DNA from: G963674665 sp964609625
GTDB lineage: Bacteria; Desulfobacterota; Desulfovibrionia; Desulfovibrionales; Desulfovibrionaceae
DNA: 64,000 nucleotides
Direction of reading: 5' to 3'
Assembly: GCA_964609625.1 (NCBI GenBank)
Contig: CAZSRS010000008.1
Coordinates: 69,575-133,574 of the forward strand
Shown here: positions 7,830 to 16,833 of the stretch, one piece after another
Position numbering within the stretch: the stretch's first letter is position 1
Layout of the letters: each line of letters opens with the position of its first letter
Notes under the pieces: model-generated
Databases searched by the model: none
What the model saw: only the letters and a program-made list of their open reading frames with translations
What the model was told of the DNA's origin: nothing
Position numbers and translations under genes: made by a program

Positions 7830-10493
7830 TCACTCCAGGGGCAGGCGCAGCGTGAACACCGCGCCCCCAGACTCACCGGGGGCGAAGCCTATCTCGCCCT
7901 TGTGCTGCTCCACCACGATGGCATGGGCGATGGCCAATCCCTGCCCCGTGCCCTTGCCCACCTCCTTGGTGGTGAAAAAGGGGTCGAAGATCTTGGCCTG
8001 GATTTCCTCGGGGATTCCAGGCCCTGTGTCGCTCACCGTTATCTCCACCCATCCGTCGGTGCTTCGGGTGCGGCAGATGATCCTGCCCTTGCGACGGGAG
8101 CCCTTGGGCCGAGCCTCCTCGTTGGCATGGGCCGCGTTGAGCAGCAGATTCACCAGCACCTGCCCCAGCTCTGGAGCCCAGCCCGACACGCGAGGTAGAT
8201 TGTGCTCCAGTTCCAGCACCACCTCGGAGTGGTGTTTCCACTCGTTCCTGGTCACGGTGACGGCATTGGTCACGATGCTGTTGCAGTCCACCTGCCCCCT
8301 GGCCTTGGACACGAGCCTGCCCGGGTGGGCGAGCTGCTTCATGGCCTGGACAATGCCGCCGATCTGTTCGATGCCCCTGCGCGAATTGGCCAGGGCCCTG
8401 GGCACCTCGTCCAGGAGGTACTGGAGGTCGCAGTCGCTCTCGCAGCTGGCTGCCTTTTCCAGCAACGAGGGGGAAGGAACACCACCCTGCTCCAGGACCT
8501 GGCGCAGCTCACGGCAGGAGCGGGCCAAGGTCAGGAGATCGCCGAAGGCCTCCTCCAGAAATCCCACATTATAGCCCAGATACTGGATCGGGGTATTGAT
8601 CTCGTGGGCCACACCGGCCGCCAGGTTGCCGAGGGATTGCATCTTCTGTTCGTGAGCCTGGCGCAACTGACGGCTGACGGCCTCGGTGATGTCCCTGGCC
8701 AGGAGCAGGACCCCGCCCCCCGGCACCGGGTTGCAGGTCAGCCCAAGCAGACCGTCTCCCGCGCCCTCCCTGGCGTAGCGGATTTCGTCCAGCCGGATGT
8801 GGGATGCGTCTTCACTGCAGGCCAGCACGGCCTGCCGCACAATCTCCGCGTCCCAGTCCAGGGGAAGTTCGAAGAGTTTATGCCCCAGTACGGCCTCGGC
8901 CGGCAGGGAAAATGCCTTTTCAGCGCTCATGTTCCAGCGCTTGACCCGATAGTCCGCGTCCAGGAGCACGAGCACGGCGGTAATGGCTCCCACCAGGGCC
9001 TGCATGTCCTGGTGCGCCTGTTCCAGGGCCTGCTCCACCTGCTTTCGGGAGGTGATGTCGCGGATTACCCCGAGCATTCCCTCGAACCCGCCAGTGTCGT
9101 CACGCAGGGGCGTGGCCACGGTCTCGGTCCAGATACGCCGGCCGTCCTTGTGCTCGACCTCCAACTGCATGATACGAGCCTCGTCACTACGCAGGTTCCT
9201 GGCCTCGTCGGACAATCTGCACCGCAGAGCCTCCTGGACCTGGACCGCTTGCTTGGAGGTGAGCAGTCCATACACGGGTGTACGCATGACCTCGGCCGGT
9301 GTGTAGCCCGTGAGCCGCTCTACCGCGGGGCTGACATAGGTGATGTGGAGGTCTCTGTCCGTGGTGAAGATCACGTCGGCTGAATTTTCCGCCAGGAGAC
9401 GGTACATCTTTTCGCTGTCCGCCAGCTTGGCCATGGCCGTTTTCGTCTCGGTGACATCCTGGACAATGCCCACGAAGGCAGGCCGAATCTCAGCGCCCTC
9501 CCCCTTCCGGGGCAACAGACCTCCGGTGCTGGTGCACCAACGCCAGGCGCCGTTCTTGTGCAGGGCGCGGAAACCGATGTCTTTGTGGGTCTCGCACCCT
9601 TGCAACACGGCCAGGAAGAAGGCCTGGCAGGCGGTCTCGTCCTCGGGGTGCACGAACGCGGCAAAGTGTCGACCCAGGACCTCTTCCGGGGCGTATCCCA
9701 AGACCGTGCTCACCGCCGGGGAGACAAAATCTATCCTGCCCTCGGCGGAAAGTGTGTAAATGATCTCACGGGCGTGCTGCACGATACCGGCCAGGCGTTG
9801 AGAACTCTGCAGCAGCCGGGCCTCGACCTCCCTGCGCTCCTCGATGCCACGCAGCAGGTTCTTGTTGGCCTGATCCAGCTTTGCGCGCTCCCGCCCAAGG
9901 GCCTCGTGGTCCTTGACCTGGTACAGCAGAGCGCGCTCCATGGTGTTGCGCACCAACCACAGGCACAGGGTCAGGGTCGTGGCCGAGCCGGCGAAGATCA
10001 CACTCTCCACGAGCCAATGCCGGGCGAGGCCGGAGACCACGCTATCCAGAAAAGAGCCTGGGCCGGTGTTGCAAAGGATCGCGACCAGGGCCGCCGTGGC
10101 GCAGAACAAGGCGAGCAACGCCTCACGCAGCCCGAGCAGCAGCACACCCACGAGGGGCGCGGCCAACAGCCAGATGCGGCCACTGCCCTCGAGTCCCGTA
10201 GATGCCAACGTGAAGACACCCAGGAGGAACAGACCGGTCAGGCAGAGCCAGGAGCGCAAGGCAGAGGAAACCCTGCGCAATCCGAGTGCCGCGAGCAGAC
10301 AGAATGCGGCGGCAACGCCGCTCCAGACGAAGACTGTCTGATCGTCTCCTGCCCGTGGGCCTGAAGTCATGACTCGAAGGATCGCTCCGGCAGCCGCGGC
10401 CAGGAGCGCTCCACCGCAGGCCGCGTCCAATACCCACCTCTGCCAGTGTTGCCTGAGGGCTGCTTTGTTCGGCGTATCGCACTCACTGGTCAT
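7830..10493 (-). CDS. membrane sensor histidine kinase with three PAS domains
   Basis: The 887-residue kinase begins with a hydrophobic sensor region of about six membrane segments (residues 22-190). Three PAS modules follow at roughly 225-350, 355-480 and 490-605. The first two include PAC-like ends (IVQDVTETK, VIRDITSRK). The kinase core has its H-box near residue 630 (GVAHEINTPIQYL), an N-box (ELGQVLVNLLLNAAHAN), and G boxes SDTGPGIP and GTGQGLAIAHA. It should autophosphorylate on that histidine. No cognate regulator gene is adjacent; the nearest is the degenerate HD-GYP regulator across the cca gene. The divergent chemoreceptor begins 247 bases away. Confidence 0.9.
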   Translation of the reverse strand: MTSECDTPNKAALRQHWQRWVLDAACGGALLAAAAGAILRVMTSGPRAGDDQTVFVWSGVAAAFCLLAALGLRRVSSALRSWLCLTGLFLLGVFTLASTGLEGSGRIWLLAAPLVGVLLLGLREALLALFCATAALVAILCNTGPGSFLDSVVSGLARHWLVESVIFAGSATTLTLCLWLVRNTMERALLYQVKDHEALGRERAKLDQANKNLLRGIEERREVEARLLQSSQRLAGIVQHAREIIYTLSAEGRIDFVSPAVSTVLGYAPEEVLGRHFAAFVHPEDETACQAFFLAVLQGCETHKDIGFRALHKNGAWRWCTSTGGLLPRKGEGAEIRPAFVGIVQDVTETKTAMAKLADSEKMYRLLAENSADVIFTTDRDLHITYVSPAVERLTGYTPAEVMRTPVYGLLTSKQAVQVQEALRCRLSDEARNLRSDEARIMQLEVEHKDGRRIWTETVATPLRDDTGGFEGMLGVIRDITSRKQVEQALEQAHQDMQALVGAITAVLVLLDADYRVKRWNMSAEKAFSLPAEAVLGHKLFELPLDWDAEIVRQAVLACSEDASHIRLDEIRYAREGAGDGLLGLTCNPVPGGGVLLLARDITEAVSRQLRQAHEQKMQSLGNLAAGVAHEINTPIQYLGYNVGFLEEAFGDLLTLARSCRELRQVLEQGGVPSPSLLEKAASCESDCDLQYLLDEVPRALANSRRGIEQIGGIVQAMKQLAHPGRLVSKARGQVDCNSIVTNAVTVTRNEWKHHSEVVLELEHNLPRVSGWAPELGQVLVNLLLNAAHANEEARPKGSRRKGRIICRTRSTDGWVEITVSDTGPGIPEEIQAKIFDPFFTTKEVGKGTGQGLAIAHAIVVEQHKGEIGFAPGESGGAVFTLRLPLE

Positions 10494-10739
10494 TGTCCGT
10501 TCCTCGCCTTGGGGATGATTCTCACCGTTTCATGCGTTTGTATCGTTTCACGCAGTGGCCCGCAAAGTGTCCGGCATTTTGGATCATGCTTTATTTTCAG
10601 AAGGCAACAAAGTCTGTATTTTCAGTATATTACGAAGTAACACCCGAAGAGACTTTAGGGAAAACCTTGCCCCCTCTTTACACTTATGGCAACCTTTGCC
10701 ACAAAGCTGTCACGAACCGATACCCTACCGAGGTACCCC

Positions 10740-13196
10740 ATGAGTATCCGTTACAAGCTTTTGTTGCCCGCACTCGTTGCCTTTGTTCTGCTAGGAACCA
10801 CCGCCTACCTGGTCATGGATCACCTGCTCGACACCATGCTCTTCGAGACGTCGGAAAAGCTGATCCAGAACAAGGAAGAGGAAATCAACCTCGGTGCCAA
10901 GACGCTCTCCTCCAAGGCAACGCAAACCGCGGCCATCTTCAGCCGCATGCCCGACGTGGTCCGGGCGTATGAGACGGCCCTGGCAGGAGCCATCGACACC
11001 GAGGAGTCCTCCAGCGCCGCGAGAGCCAGGGACATGCTGCGCCAGAGTCTGGCTTCGGTCGTCCAGGGTGTGGCGGCTGCCGGCAGCGGTGCCCTGGACC
11101 TGCACTTCCACCTGCCTAACAGCCGTAGCCTGGTGCGCATGTGGCGCGACAAGCAGGTGCAGCGCAATGGGGAGTGGATCGATGTTTCCGACGACCTCAG
11201 CAGCTTCCGCAGCACCGTGCTGGAAGTGAACAGAACGAAAAAACCCGTGAGCGGTATCGAACTGGGGCGCGGCGGTTTTGTTCTGCGCGGCCTGGTGCCG
11301 GTGCAGGCCCCGGACGGCAGGCACCTCGGTTCGGTGGAAGTGCTCACCGACTTCAACCAGATGCTCAAGAGCAAGGCCCAACAGGAGGAAGAAAACCTGC
11401 TGCTGTTCATGAACGCCGAACTGTTGTCCCTCGCCACCGGTCTACAGGACACAGCGAAACATCCCGTTCTGTTCGGCCGCTATGTCCTGGTTTTCGACTC
11501 CAGCAACGGCAGCATCGGCCCGCTTTTATCCGATGAATTGCTGCACGAGGGGCGCCAGGGCATCAGCCGTCTCAATCACGGCGACATGGTCCTGGCCGCC
11601 TTTCCTGTAAAGGACTACCGCGGGGAGCAGGTGGGTGTCGTCGTCTATACACGCGACCTTTCCTCGGAAAAGAGCTACGTGCGCATGGTGGGCATCACCC
11701 TGGGCGGGCTCATTCTCCTGATCATGGCCGTGTTCATCGGCCTGAGCTTCTACGTACTCTTCAAAACCGTGTTCCGCCCGGTAAAGAGCATCGTGCATAA
11801 AATCAAGGACATCGCCGAGGACAAGGCCAACCTTCAGGATCGCCTCGACTACATGGCCAACGACGAAATGGGTGAACTCTGCCACTGGTTCAACAAGCTC
11901 ATGGGCAAGATCGGCAGCCTGATCAACCTCTCGCAGAATGTGCTCGACGCCATCCCCGATCCGGTGTTCGCCGTGGACAAGGACTTCAGGATCGTCCTGG
12001 CCAACGAGGCCGTGACCGAATTCACCGGCACCACCAGGGATGCGATCAAGGGCCGGCAGTGCGGCGATGTCTTCAAAACCGGGGTTTGCGGTACGGATAT
12101 CTGCCCCGTGCAACAGGTCATGCGCGATGCCTCCAAGGCGCGCTCCAATTTCGAGTTCGTCCATGACACCAAGGCCGGTGAGGACTGGTACATCCAACCC
12201 CACGTGGCCGAGATTCTGGACAACGACGGCAACGTCAGCGGCTATGTGGAGATGATCAGAAACGTCACCAGCCATGTGAAAAGCGAGGAGGCCATCCAGG
12301 GCAACCTGGAATGCGTGCAACAGATCAACGAACGCCTGCACGAAACCGCGGAACGCATCGTGGCCCTGGCCGACGAAGTCTCCCGACAGGCCCTGGAGGT
12401 ACGCGAGGGTGCCGAAACCCAGCGCAGCAGTATGGCCGAAACGGCCAGCGCCATGGAGAGCATGAACACGACCATCCTCGAGGTGGCCAAAAACGCCTCG
12501 CAGGCCGCGCAACACAACGATCTCACTCGCGAAAAAGCCCAGGAAGGCGCGGGGGTGGTCGAACGCTCCATCGCCACCATCGCCAAGGTCCACGAACAGA
12601 CCGCACAACTCAAGACCAACCTAGCACAACTGGGGCAGGAGGCAGAGTCCATCGGCACCATCATGAACGTGATCAGCGATATCGCCGATCAAACCAACCT
12701 CCTGGCCCTGAACGCGGCCATCGAGGCTGCCCGCGCCGGAGAAGCCGGACGCGGTTTCGCCGTGGTGGCCGACGAGGTGCGTAAACTCGCCGAAAAAACC
12801 ATGGGCGCCACCAAGGAAGTGGGGCAGGCCATAACCTCCATCCAGAACAACGCCCGGGTGAACATGAACAGCATGGAAAACGCGGCCAAGGCGGTGGACG
12901 AGGCAATGAACATGGCCGACGCCTCGGGCCAAGCCCTGCGGGAGATCCTGCACCTGGTGGAGCGCTCCTCCGATCAGGTACGCTCCATCGCTACCGCCTC
13001 GGAGGAACAATCCTCCGCCAGCGAACAGATCGCGGCCTCCATGGAATCGGTGAGCCAGATTTCCGTGCGCACGGCCGAGGACATGTCCACACAGGTGGAA
13101 ATCCTCTCGCAACTTGCTACCCTTACACAGGAATTACAAAACATCACCATCGAGGAAACAGAACACCAAACCACCCTTTCCAGGCAAATGTCCTGA
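10740..13196 (+). CDS. methyl-accepting chemotaxis protein with periplasmic sensor, HAMP and Cys-rich PAS
   Basis: The 818-residue receptor has a first membrane helix at about 7-27, a large periplasmic region (about 30-320, with a double-Cache-like layout), a second helix (about 325-350), and HAMP. It then has a cytoplasmic PAS (about 410-520) and the MCP signalling helices with the hairpin tip block DQTNLLALNAAIEAARAGEA. The PAS contains several cysteines (QCGDVFKTGVCGTDICPV), reminiscent of the PAS domains in the hmc-linked kinases. GAGGT lies 7 bases before the ATG at 10740, so I prefer this to the ATG at 10686. A strong terminator follows. Confidence 0.92.
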   Translation: MSIRYKLLLPALVAFVLLGTTAYLVMDHLLDTMLFETSEKLIQNKEEEINLGAKTLSSKATQTAAIFSRMPDVVRAYETALAGAIDTEESSSAARARDMLRQSLASVVQGVAAAGSGALDLHFHLPNSRSLVRMWRDKQVQRNGEWIDVSDDLSSFRSTVLEVNRTKKPVSGIELGRGGFVLRGLVPVQAPDGRHLGSVEVLTDFNQMLKSKAQQEEENLLLFMNAELLSLATGLQDTAKHPVLFGRYVLVFDSSNGSIGPLLSDELLHEGRQGISRLNHGDMVLAAFPVKDYRGEQVGVVVYTRDLSSEKSYVRMVGITLGGLILLIMAVFIGLSFYVLFKTVFRPVKSIVHKIKDIAEDKANLQDRLDYMANDEMGELCHWFNKLMGKIGSLINLSQNVLDAIPDPVFAVDKDFRIVLANEAVTEFTGTTRDAIKGRQCGDVFKTGVCGTDICPVQQVMRDASKARSNFEFVHDTKAGEDWYIQPHVAEILDNDGNVSGYVEMIRNVTSHVKSEEAIQGNLECVQQINERLHETAERIVALADEVSRQALEVREGAETQRSSMAETASAMESMNTTILEVAKNASQAAQHNDLTREKAQEGAGVVERSIATIAKVHEQTAQLKTNLAQLGQEAESIGTIMNVISDIADQTNLLALNAAIEAARAGEAGRGFAVVADEVRKLAEKTMGATKEVGQAITSIQNNARVNMNSMENAAKAVDEAMNMADASGQALREILHLVERSSDQVRSIATASEEQSSASEQIAASMESVSQISVRTAEDMSTQVEILSQLATLTQELQNITIEETEHQTTLSRQMS

Positions 13197-13221
13197 AGCT
13201 GTCCTTCCACCGCATGCCTGT

Positions 13222-13256
13222 CCGGGGAGTGCGAACACTCCCCGGCATTTTCTTTC
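13222..13256 (+). terminator. rho-independent terminator after the chemoreceptor gene
   Basis: CCGGGGAGTG and CACTCCCCGG form a perfect 10-bp stem with a CGAA loop, followed by CATTTTCTTT. Confidence 0.85.
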
Positions 13257-13407
13257 ATGATTATTGCGGAACAAGGGCAATTGCCGCGTTGGGACATGCC
13301 TGCCCTGAACATGCCGACTTTGCAGAACAATCGCAAACCGTGGCTCCATTTGTATCCAGATATCGCCCCTTCCCTTGCTTGATCGCCAAAAAAAGTGCTC
13401 TAGCCTG

Positions 13408-13436
13408 TTGACAAACAGGGGTTGATGAGTCATATT
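13408..13436 (+). promoter_or_regulatory. perR promoter
   Basis: A perfect -35 hexamer TTGACA (13408-13413) and a -10-like CATATT (13431-13436) are 17 bases apart. The transcription start would fall near 13443. That lies after the upstream TTG/ATG codons at 13422-13425 and before the ATG at 13476, which therefore decides the perR start. Confidence 0.6.
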
Positions 13437-13448
13437 CTTAATCAAGAA
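13435..13448 (+). promoter_or_regulatory. inverted repeat overlapping the perR -10 and start site
   Basis: TTCTT-AATC-AAGAA is a perfect 5-bp palindrome placed across the -10/+1 region of the promoter. This is where a PerR/Fur-type repressor would block RNA polymerase, so autoregulation is a natural reading. The site is inferred from position and symmetry only. Confidence 0.45.
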
Positions 13449-13475
13449 CAATTCCTAACTAGGAAGAAACGAGAA

Positions 13476-14012
13476 ATGCACGCCGCCGAACCCACACCTG
13501 ACCGCAAGGCCTTCTGTGAGCAAAAGCTCGAAGAACTGCGTGAGACATGCCGCGATACCGGCTTGAAGCTCACCCATCAGCGCATGGAGATTTTGCGAGA
13601 ACTCGCGGCCACCACCGACCATCCCTCGGCGGAAACCGTATACAGACGTGTGCGGGAAAAACTGCCCAGCGTCTCGCTGGACACGGTCTACCGCACCCTG
13701 GCGACCTTCGCCGAACTCGGACTGGTGGACAAACTCAACGTGGCCCAGGACCAGAGCAGGTTCGACGCCGACGTCAGCCCCCACCACCACCTGGTCTGCT
13801 CCCGCTGCAAAACCATTGAGGATTTCAGTTGGGAAGACTTCGACGCCATGGACCTGCCCCCCGATGCACAGCTCTGGGGGCAGGCAAGCGGCAAGCACGT
13901 GGTCGTTGCCGGGGTCTGCCGTCGCTGTCTGGCAATGGAACCCCTCGGGGACAAAACGCGATCAGCCGCGGGCCCCACCGAGGAACATGACCCTCGACAC
14001 ATGAAAAATTGA
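13476..14012 (+). CDS. perR: PerR-type peroxide-responsive repressor (Fur family)
   Basis: The 178-residue protein has a Fur-family winged helix (KLTHQRMEILREL, then SLDTVYRTLATFAELGLV). Its metal-binding half has RFDADVSPHHHLVCSRC and a second VCRRC pair. Cys108/111 and Cys148/151 would hold the structural zinc. The Asp of RFD (residue 97), with His34 and the HHH cluster, matches the iron/manganese site of PerR, where Fur proteins usually have Glu. It should repress peroxide-defence genes until H2O2 oxidises the site. The 1-Cys peroxiredoxin gene starts 17 bases downstream, which supports this role. The C-terminal tail of about 20 residues is extra. Confidence 0.85.
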   Translation: MHAAEPTPDRKAFCEQKLEELRETCRDTGLKLTHQRMEILRELAATTDHPSAETVYRRVREKLPSVSLDTVYRTLATFAELGLVDKLNVAQDQSRFDADVSPHHHLVCSRCKTIEDFSWEDFDAMDLPPDAQLWGQASGKHVVVAGVCRRCLAMEPLGDKTRSAAGPTEEHDPRHMKN

Positions 14013-14028
14013 TCTGGAGGATACAACA

Positions 14029-14667
14029 ATGTCTGGCATACCCCTTCTCGGCGAAGCACTGCCCACCATGAAAGTCAAGACAACCCACGGCATCAAGGAA
14101 CTGCCCAAGGACTACAGCGGCCGTTGGCTGGTGATCTTCAGCCACCCGGCCGACTTCACTCCCGTTTGCACCACGGAATTCTGCGGTTTCCAGAAGCTGT
14201 ACAAGGATTTCCAGGCCATTGGTTGCGACCTGCTCGGCCTGTCCATCGACCAGGTATTCTCCCACATCAAGTGGGTGGAGTGGATCGAGGAGAAACTCGG
14301 CATCACGATCGAATTCCCCATCATTGCCGACGACATGGGCGAGGTGGCCAAGGCCCTGGGCATGGTGCACCCCGGCAAGGGCACCAACACCGTGCGCGCC
14401 GTGTTCGTGGTGGATCCCAAGGGTCTGCTGCGCTTGATGCTCTACTACCCACAGGAAGTGGGGCGCAACATGGACGAGATCCTGCGCGCCGTGAAGGCCC
14501 TGCAAACCTCTGACAACAACGGCGTGGCCATCCCGGCCAACTGGCCCAACAACGACCTGGTGGCCGATCACGTGATCATTCCCCCGGCCGCCACTCAGGC
14601 CGACGCCGACGCACGCAAGGGGCAGGCCGGCTGCTACGACTGGTGGTTCTGCCACAAAAAGCTGTAA
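14029..14667 (+). CDS. 1-Cys (Prx6-type) peroxiredoxin
   Basis: The 212-residue protein matches the Prx6 subfamily in length and layout. The peroxidatic Cys47 sits in HPADFTPVCTTEF. SIDQVFSHIKWVEWI follows, and the extended C-terminal arm (ANWPNNDLVADHVIIPP) is typical of archaeal and anaerobe members. Two further cysteines lie at 202 and 208 near the C-terminus, as in enzymes that form a disulfide with the arm. It reduces H2O2 and alkyl hydroperoxides in the cytoplasm. A strong GGAGG site lies 8 bases before the ATG. It is the second gene of the perR operon, which ends at the terminator at 14795-14829. Confidence 0.92.
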   Translation: MSGIPLLGEALPTMKVKTTHGIKELPKDYSGRWLVIFSHPADFTPVCTTEFCGFQKLYKDFQAIGCDLLGLSIDQVFSHIKWVEWIEEKLGITIEFPIIADDMGEVAKALGMVHPGKGTNTVRAVFVVDPKGLLRLMLYYPQEVGRNMDEILRAVKALQTSDNNGVAIPANWPNNDLVADHVIIPPAATQADADARKGQAGCYDWWFCHKKL

Positions 14668-15134
14668 GCCGCCGGTGTACCGCCCGTGTGGTGCACACGG
14701 TTTATCATATACCTGACCTGAATCGCTGCCTCCTGGCTTGCAGGGGGGCGTGACTCCTCGTCTCCGACGCCCCCCTGCCCCCTCTCACACGCTGAGACCC
14801 GGCACCGGATTTCCCGGTGCCGGGTCTTTGTATGACAGCCCCCCGGCTTGCCTGCAGAGCGAGGGAACGATGGCGTCGTGATCTGCGGTGGTCGTTGTGC
14901 CGTTGCTCCTGTCCGGAGCGGAACCCCACCGATGGAACGCGCTCGTCCTGTACCTTTACATAGCCAGGAACGTGCCAAAACGAGCCACCCCAGGCAGGAC
15001 GCCGATCAACCGTGTTTACCATGCTCGATGCGGTCATTCCAAGGCAGCCGTGGTGCCTGCCGGGCGAGAAATTGTTGATATCTCGTCAATATTCCACCAA
15101 CTCCATTACGCATCACACCCGCTCCGACCTGTCT
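14668..15134. other. intergenic, 467 bp
   Basis: Apart from the terminator at 14795-14829, nothing recognisable is present between the peroxiredoxin gene and the convergent DUF1848 gene. Short frames have no ribosome-binding site or family signature. Confidence 0.5.
14795..14829 (+). terminator. rho-independent terminator of the perR-peroxiredoxin operon
   Basis: AGACCCGGCACCGG pairs perfectly with CCGGTGCCGGGTCT over 14 bp around a short loop, followed by TTTG. It lies about 130 bases after the peroxiredoxin stop. Confidence 0.75.
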
Positions 15135-16088
15135 TCACGAAACACCCTGGGCAAGCAGGCTCTCGGCCCTGGGGTTGTGGCGCAGGCGATTGGCCTGGGC
15201 ACGCTCCAGGCTCGTTGTGGCGTAGCAGTAGCGGCAGCCGAACACGCAGCTGTCGTACATGCCCACGTCCCTGCTGCGCACACAGAGGCAGTGCTCGCGC
15301 TGCGCCTGGTCCTTGCCTCGGGGCAGGACCACCCCCACCCCCTGCTCCAGCCAGGAGGCGTCGATGCAGGCACCGGCCGGCACCTCCGGGCCGAGCCCCT
15401 GTCCCCCCTGGGCGCAGGCCTGGATGCGCATGCCGTTGGCCTTGGCCGTCGCGGCCAGCCCGGCGAACAATCGCTCCACGTCCGGGGAGGTCGGCGCCAG
15501 GAGATCCACACCGCTTTGGGCCAGGCTACGCAGGCCGGGGCGATTCTTGCGGTAGACCTCCAACAGGCTGATCACCACCCTGGAAGCCGCCCCCCGCAGT
15601 GCATCGGCCAGGGCTGCAAAATTCTCCAGGTGATAGTCCACTTCCGTGGCGGTGCTCAGAACCACGGGGTCGTAACGCCAGGTGACGCGCTTCGGCCCCA
15701 GCAGTCCGGCCAGGTCGAGGAACGCGGCCAGGCTTTGCTCCGTTGCAGGGCGGTGCGGCTCCAGCAGCCTGGGGTAGCCCGTGAGGGTGAACAGGAAGGT
15801 TGCGGGCAGGCCCGCACGCTCCAGGTCGGGCAGGTAAGGCCGCAAGGGGCGCGGATTGCGTGTCCAGAACACGATGCAGGCCACATCCTCGGGCCGCAGC
15901 GAGATGCGCGCGACCTGGGCCGGGTTGCAGGGGTTGGGCACCAGGCAATACCCTTGGCGCACGCGCTCCAGGAACCAGGGGGTGTAGAAGGCCGGGATAT
16001 CCGTACGACGGCTGGCGCTGACGATGTGCTTCCCGGTTTCCGGAAACAGCGAAAGCTGTCGCGTCACGGGAGCGCGGCCGGTATCCAT
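15135..16088 (-). CDS. DUF1848 family protein with C-terminal CX3CX2C motif
   Basis: The 317-residue protein shows the DUF1848 hallmarks: IVSASRRTDIPAFYTPWFLER, then LRPEDVACIVFWTRNPRPL and VTWRYDPVVLS. Near the C-terminus a cysteine block, HCLCVRSRDVGMYDSCVFGC, is followed by RYCYA. The CVFGCRYC segment has the CX3CX2C spacing of a radical-SAM cluster site, but at the wrong end of the protein. Its biochemical activity is not known to me. The ATG overlaps the SRAP stop codon by one base (TGATG), so the two are translationally coupled, which suggests a shared role in DNA damage handling. Confidence 0.75.
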   Translation of the reverse strand: MDTGRAPVTRQLSLFPETGKHIVSASRRTDIPAFYTPWFLERVRQGYCLVPNPCNPAQVARISLRPEDVACIVFWTRNPRPLRPYLPDLERAGLPATFLFTLTGYPRLLEPHRPATEQSLAAFLDLAGLLGPKRVTWRYDPVVLSTATEVDYHLENFAALADALRGAASRVVISLLEVYRKNRPGLRSLAQSGVDLLAPTSPDVERLFAGLAATAKANGMRIQACAQGGQGLGPEVPAGACIDASWLEQGVGVVLPRGKDQAQREHCLCVRSRDVGMYDSCVFGCRYCYATTSLERAQANRLRHNPRAESLLAQGVS

Positions 16089-16753
16089 CAGCCCACCGGC
16101 TCCAAGGAGATGTCCTGGTTGTTGGGATTGTTCACGGCCGTGCCCACGGGCCAGGCGCGCATGGCATTGGACGGATAGGGCTCGAGCAAGGCGACCGGGT
16201 CTCCGGGCGCGCTGCCCAGCCAGACGTCCCAATCCTGCCGAGGCACGATCACGGGCATGCGCTCGTGTACGGCGCGCAGCAGTTCGTTGGCCTCGGTGGT
16301 GATGATGCACACGCTGTGCAACTCCCCCCCTTCGGGTGCTTCCGGGTCCTGCCAGCGCTCCCAGATGCCGGCCATGGTGAAGGGCGCGTTGTCGGCCATG
16401 GCCATGGCGTAGGGCTGCTTGCCTCGCTCCTGCTTCCGCCATTCGTAGAACACCGTGGCTGGGATCAGGCAACGCCTGCTTTTGAAGGCGGCGCGGAAGG
16501 AGGGCTTCTGGACCACGGTCTCGGCCCTGGCGTTGATCATCCTGGGGCCCGTGCGCGAGTCTTTGGACCAGTGGGGCACCAGTCCCCAGCGCAGCAGCCG
16601 CAGCACCCGCTTCCCGGCGTCGTGCAACAGGATGGCGCAGATATCCGTGCCTGGGGCGATGTTCAACCGTGGGGCATAGTCCGCGACCTGCTCCAGGCCG
16701 AAGACCTGCATGGCGGATTTTGGGGGCAGATCGAGACCGAACCGGCCGCACAT
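16088..16753 (-). CDS. SRAP (YedK/HMCES-type) abasic-site crosslinking protein
   Basis: The 221-residue protein is a full-length SRAP domain. Cys2 immediately follows the initiator Met (MCGRFGLD) and is the residue that forms the thiazolidine crosslink with abasic sites in single-stranded DNA. NARAETVVQKPSF, RRCLIPATVFYEW and VHERMPVIV supply the remaining conserved active-site residues. Because Cys2 must be exposed by Met removal, I place the start at 16753, supported by AGGAG 7 bases upstream, and not at the further upstream ATG at 16777. The downstream DUF1848 gene overlaps by one base. Confidence 0.92.
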   Translation of the reverse strand: MCGRFGLDLPPKSAMQVFGLEQVADYAPRLNIAPGTDICAILLHDAGKRVLRLLRWGLVPHWSKDSRTGPRMINARAETVVQKPSFRAAFKSRRCLIPATVFYEWRKQERGKQPYAMAMADNAPFTMAGIWERWQDPEAPEGGELHSVCIITTEANELLRAVHERMPVIVPRQDWDVWLGSAPGDPVALLEPYPSNAMRAWPVGTAVNNPNNQDISLEPVG

Positions 16754-16833
16754 GGAGGCGCTCCTTTCCAGGCCCACAGGCCCTGTTGCCAGCCGGGACC
16801 AATGGCCGTATGGTCCACGGCGGAGTGAAACAC

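Noticed and set aside
10680..10700. Possible sigma54 promoter (TGGCA...TTGCC) before the chemoreceptor
   Set aside because: The GG and GC elements are 8 bases apart instead of 10, so the spacing is wrong. It is just a short palindrome.
11526..12608. 360-codon minus-strand frame inside the chemoreceptor gene
   Set aside because: The plus strand carries the MCP hairpin signature, so this is a shadow frame.
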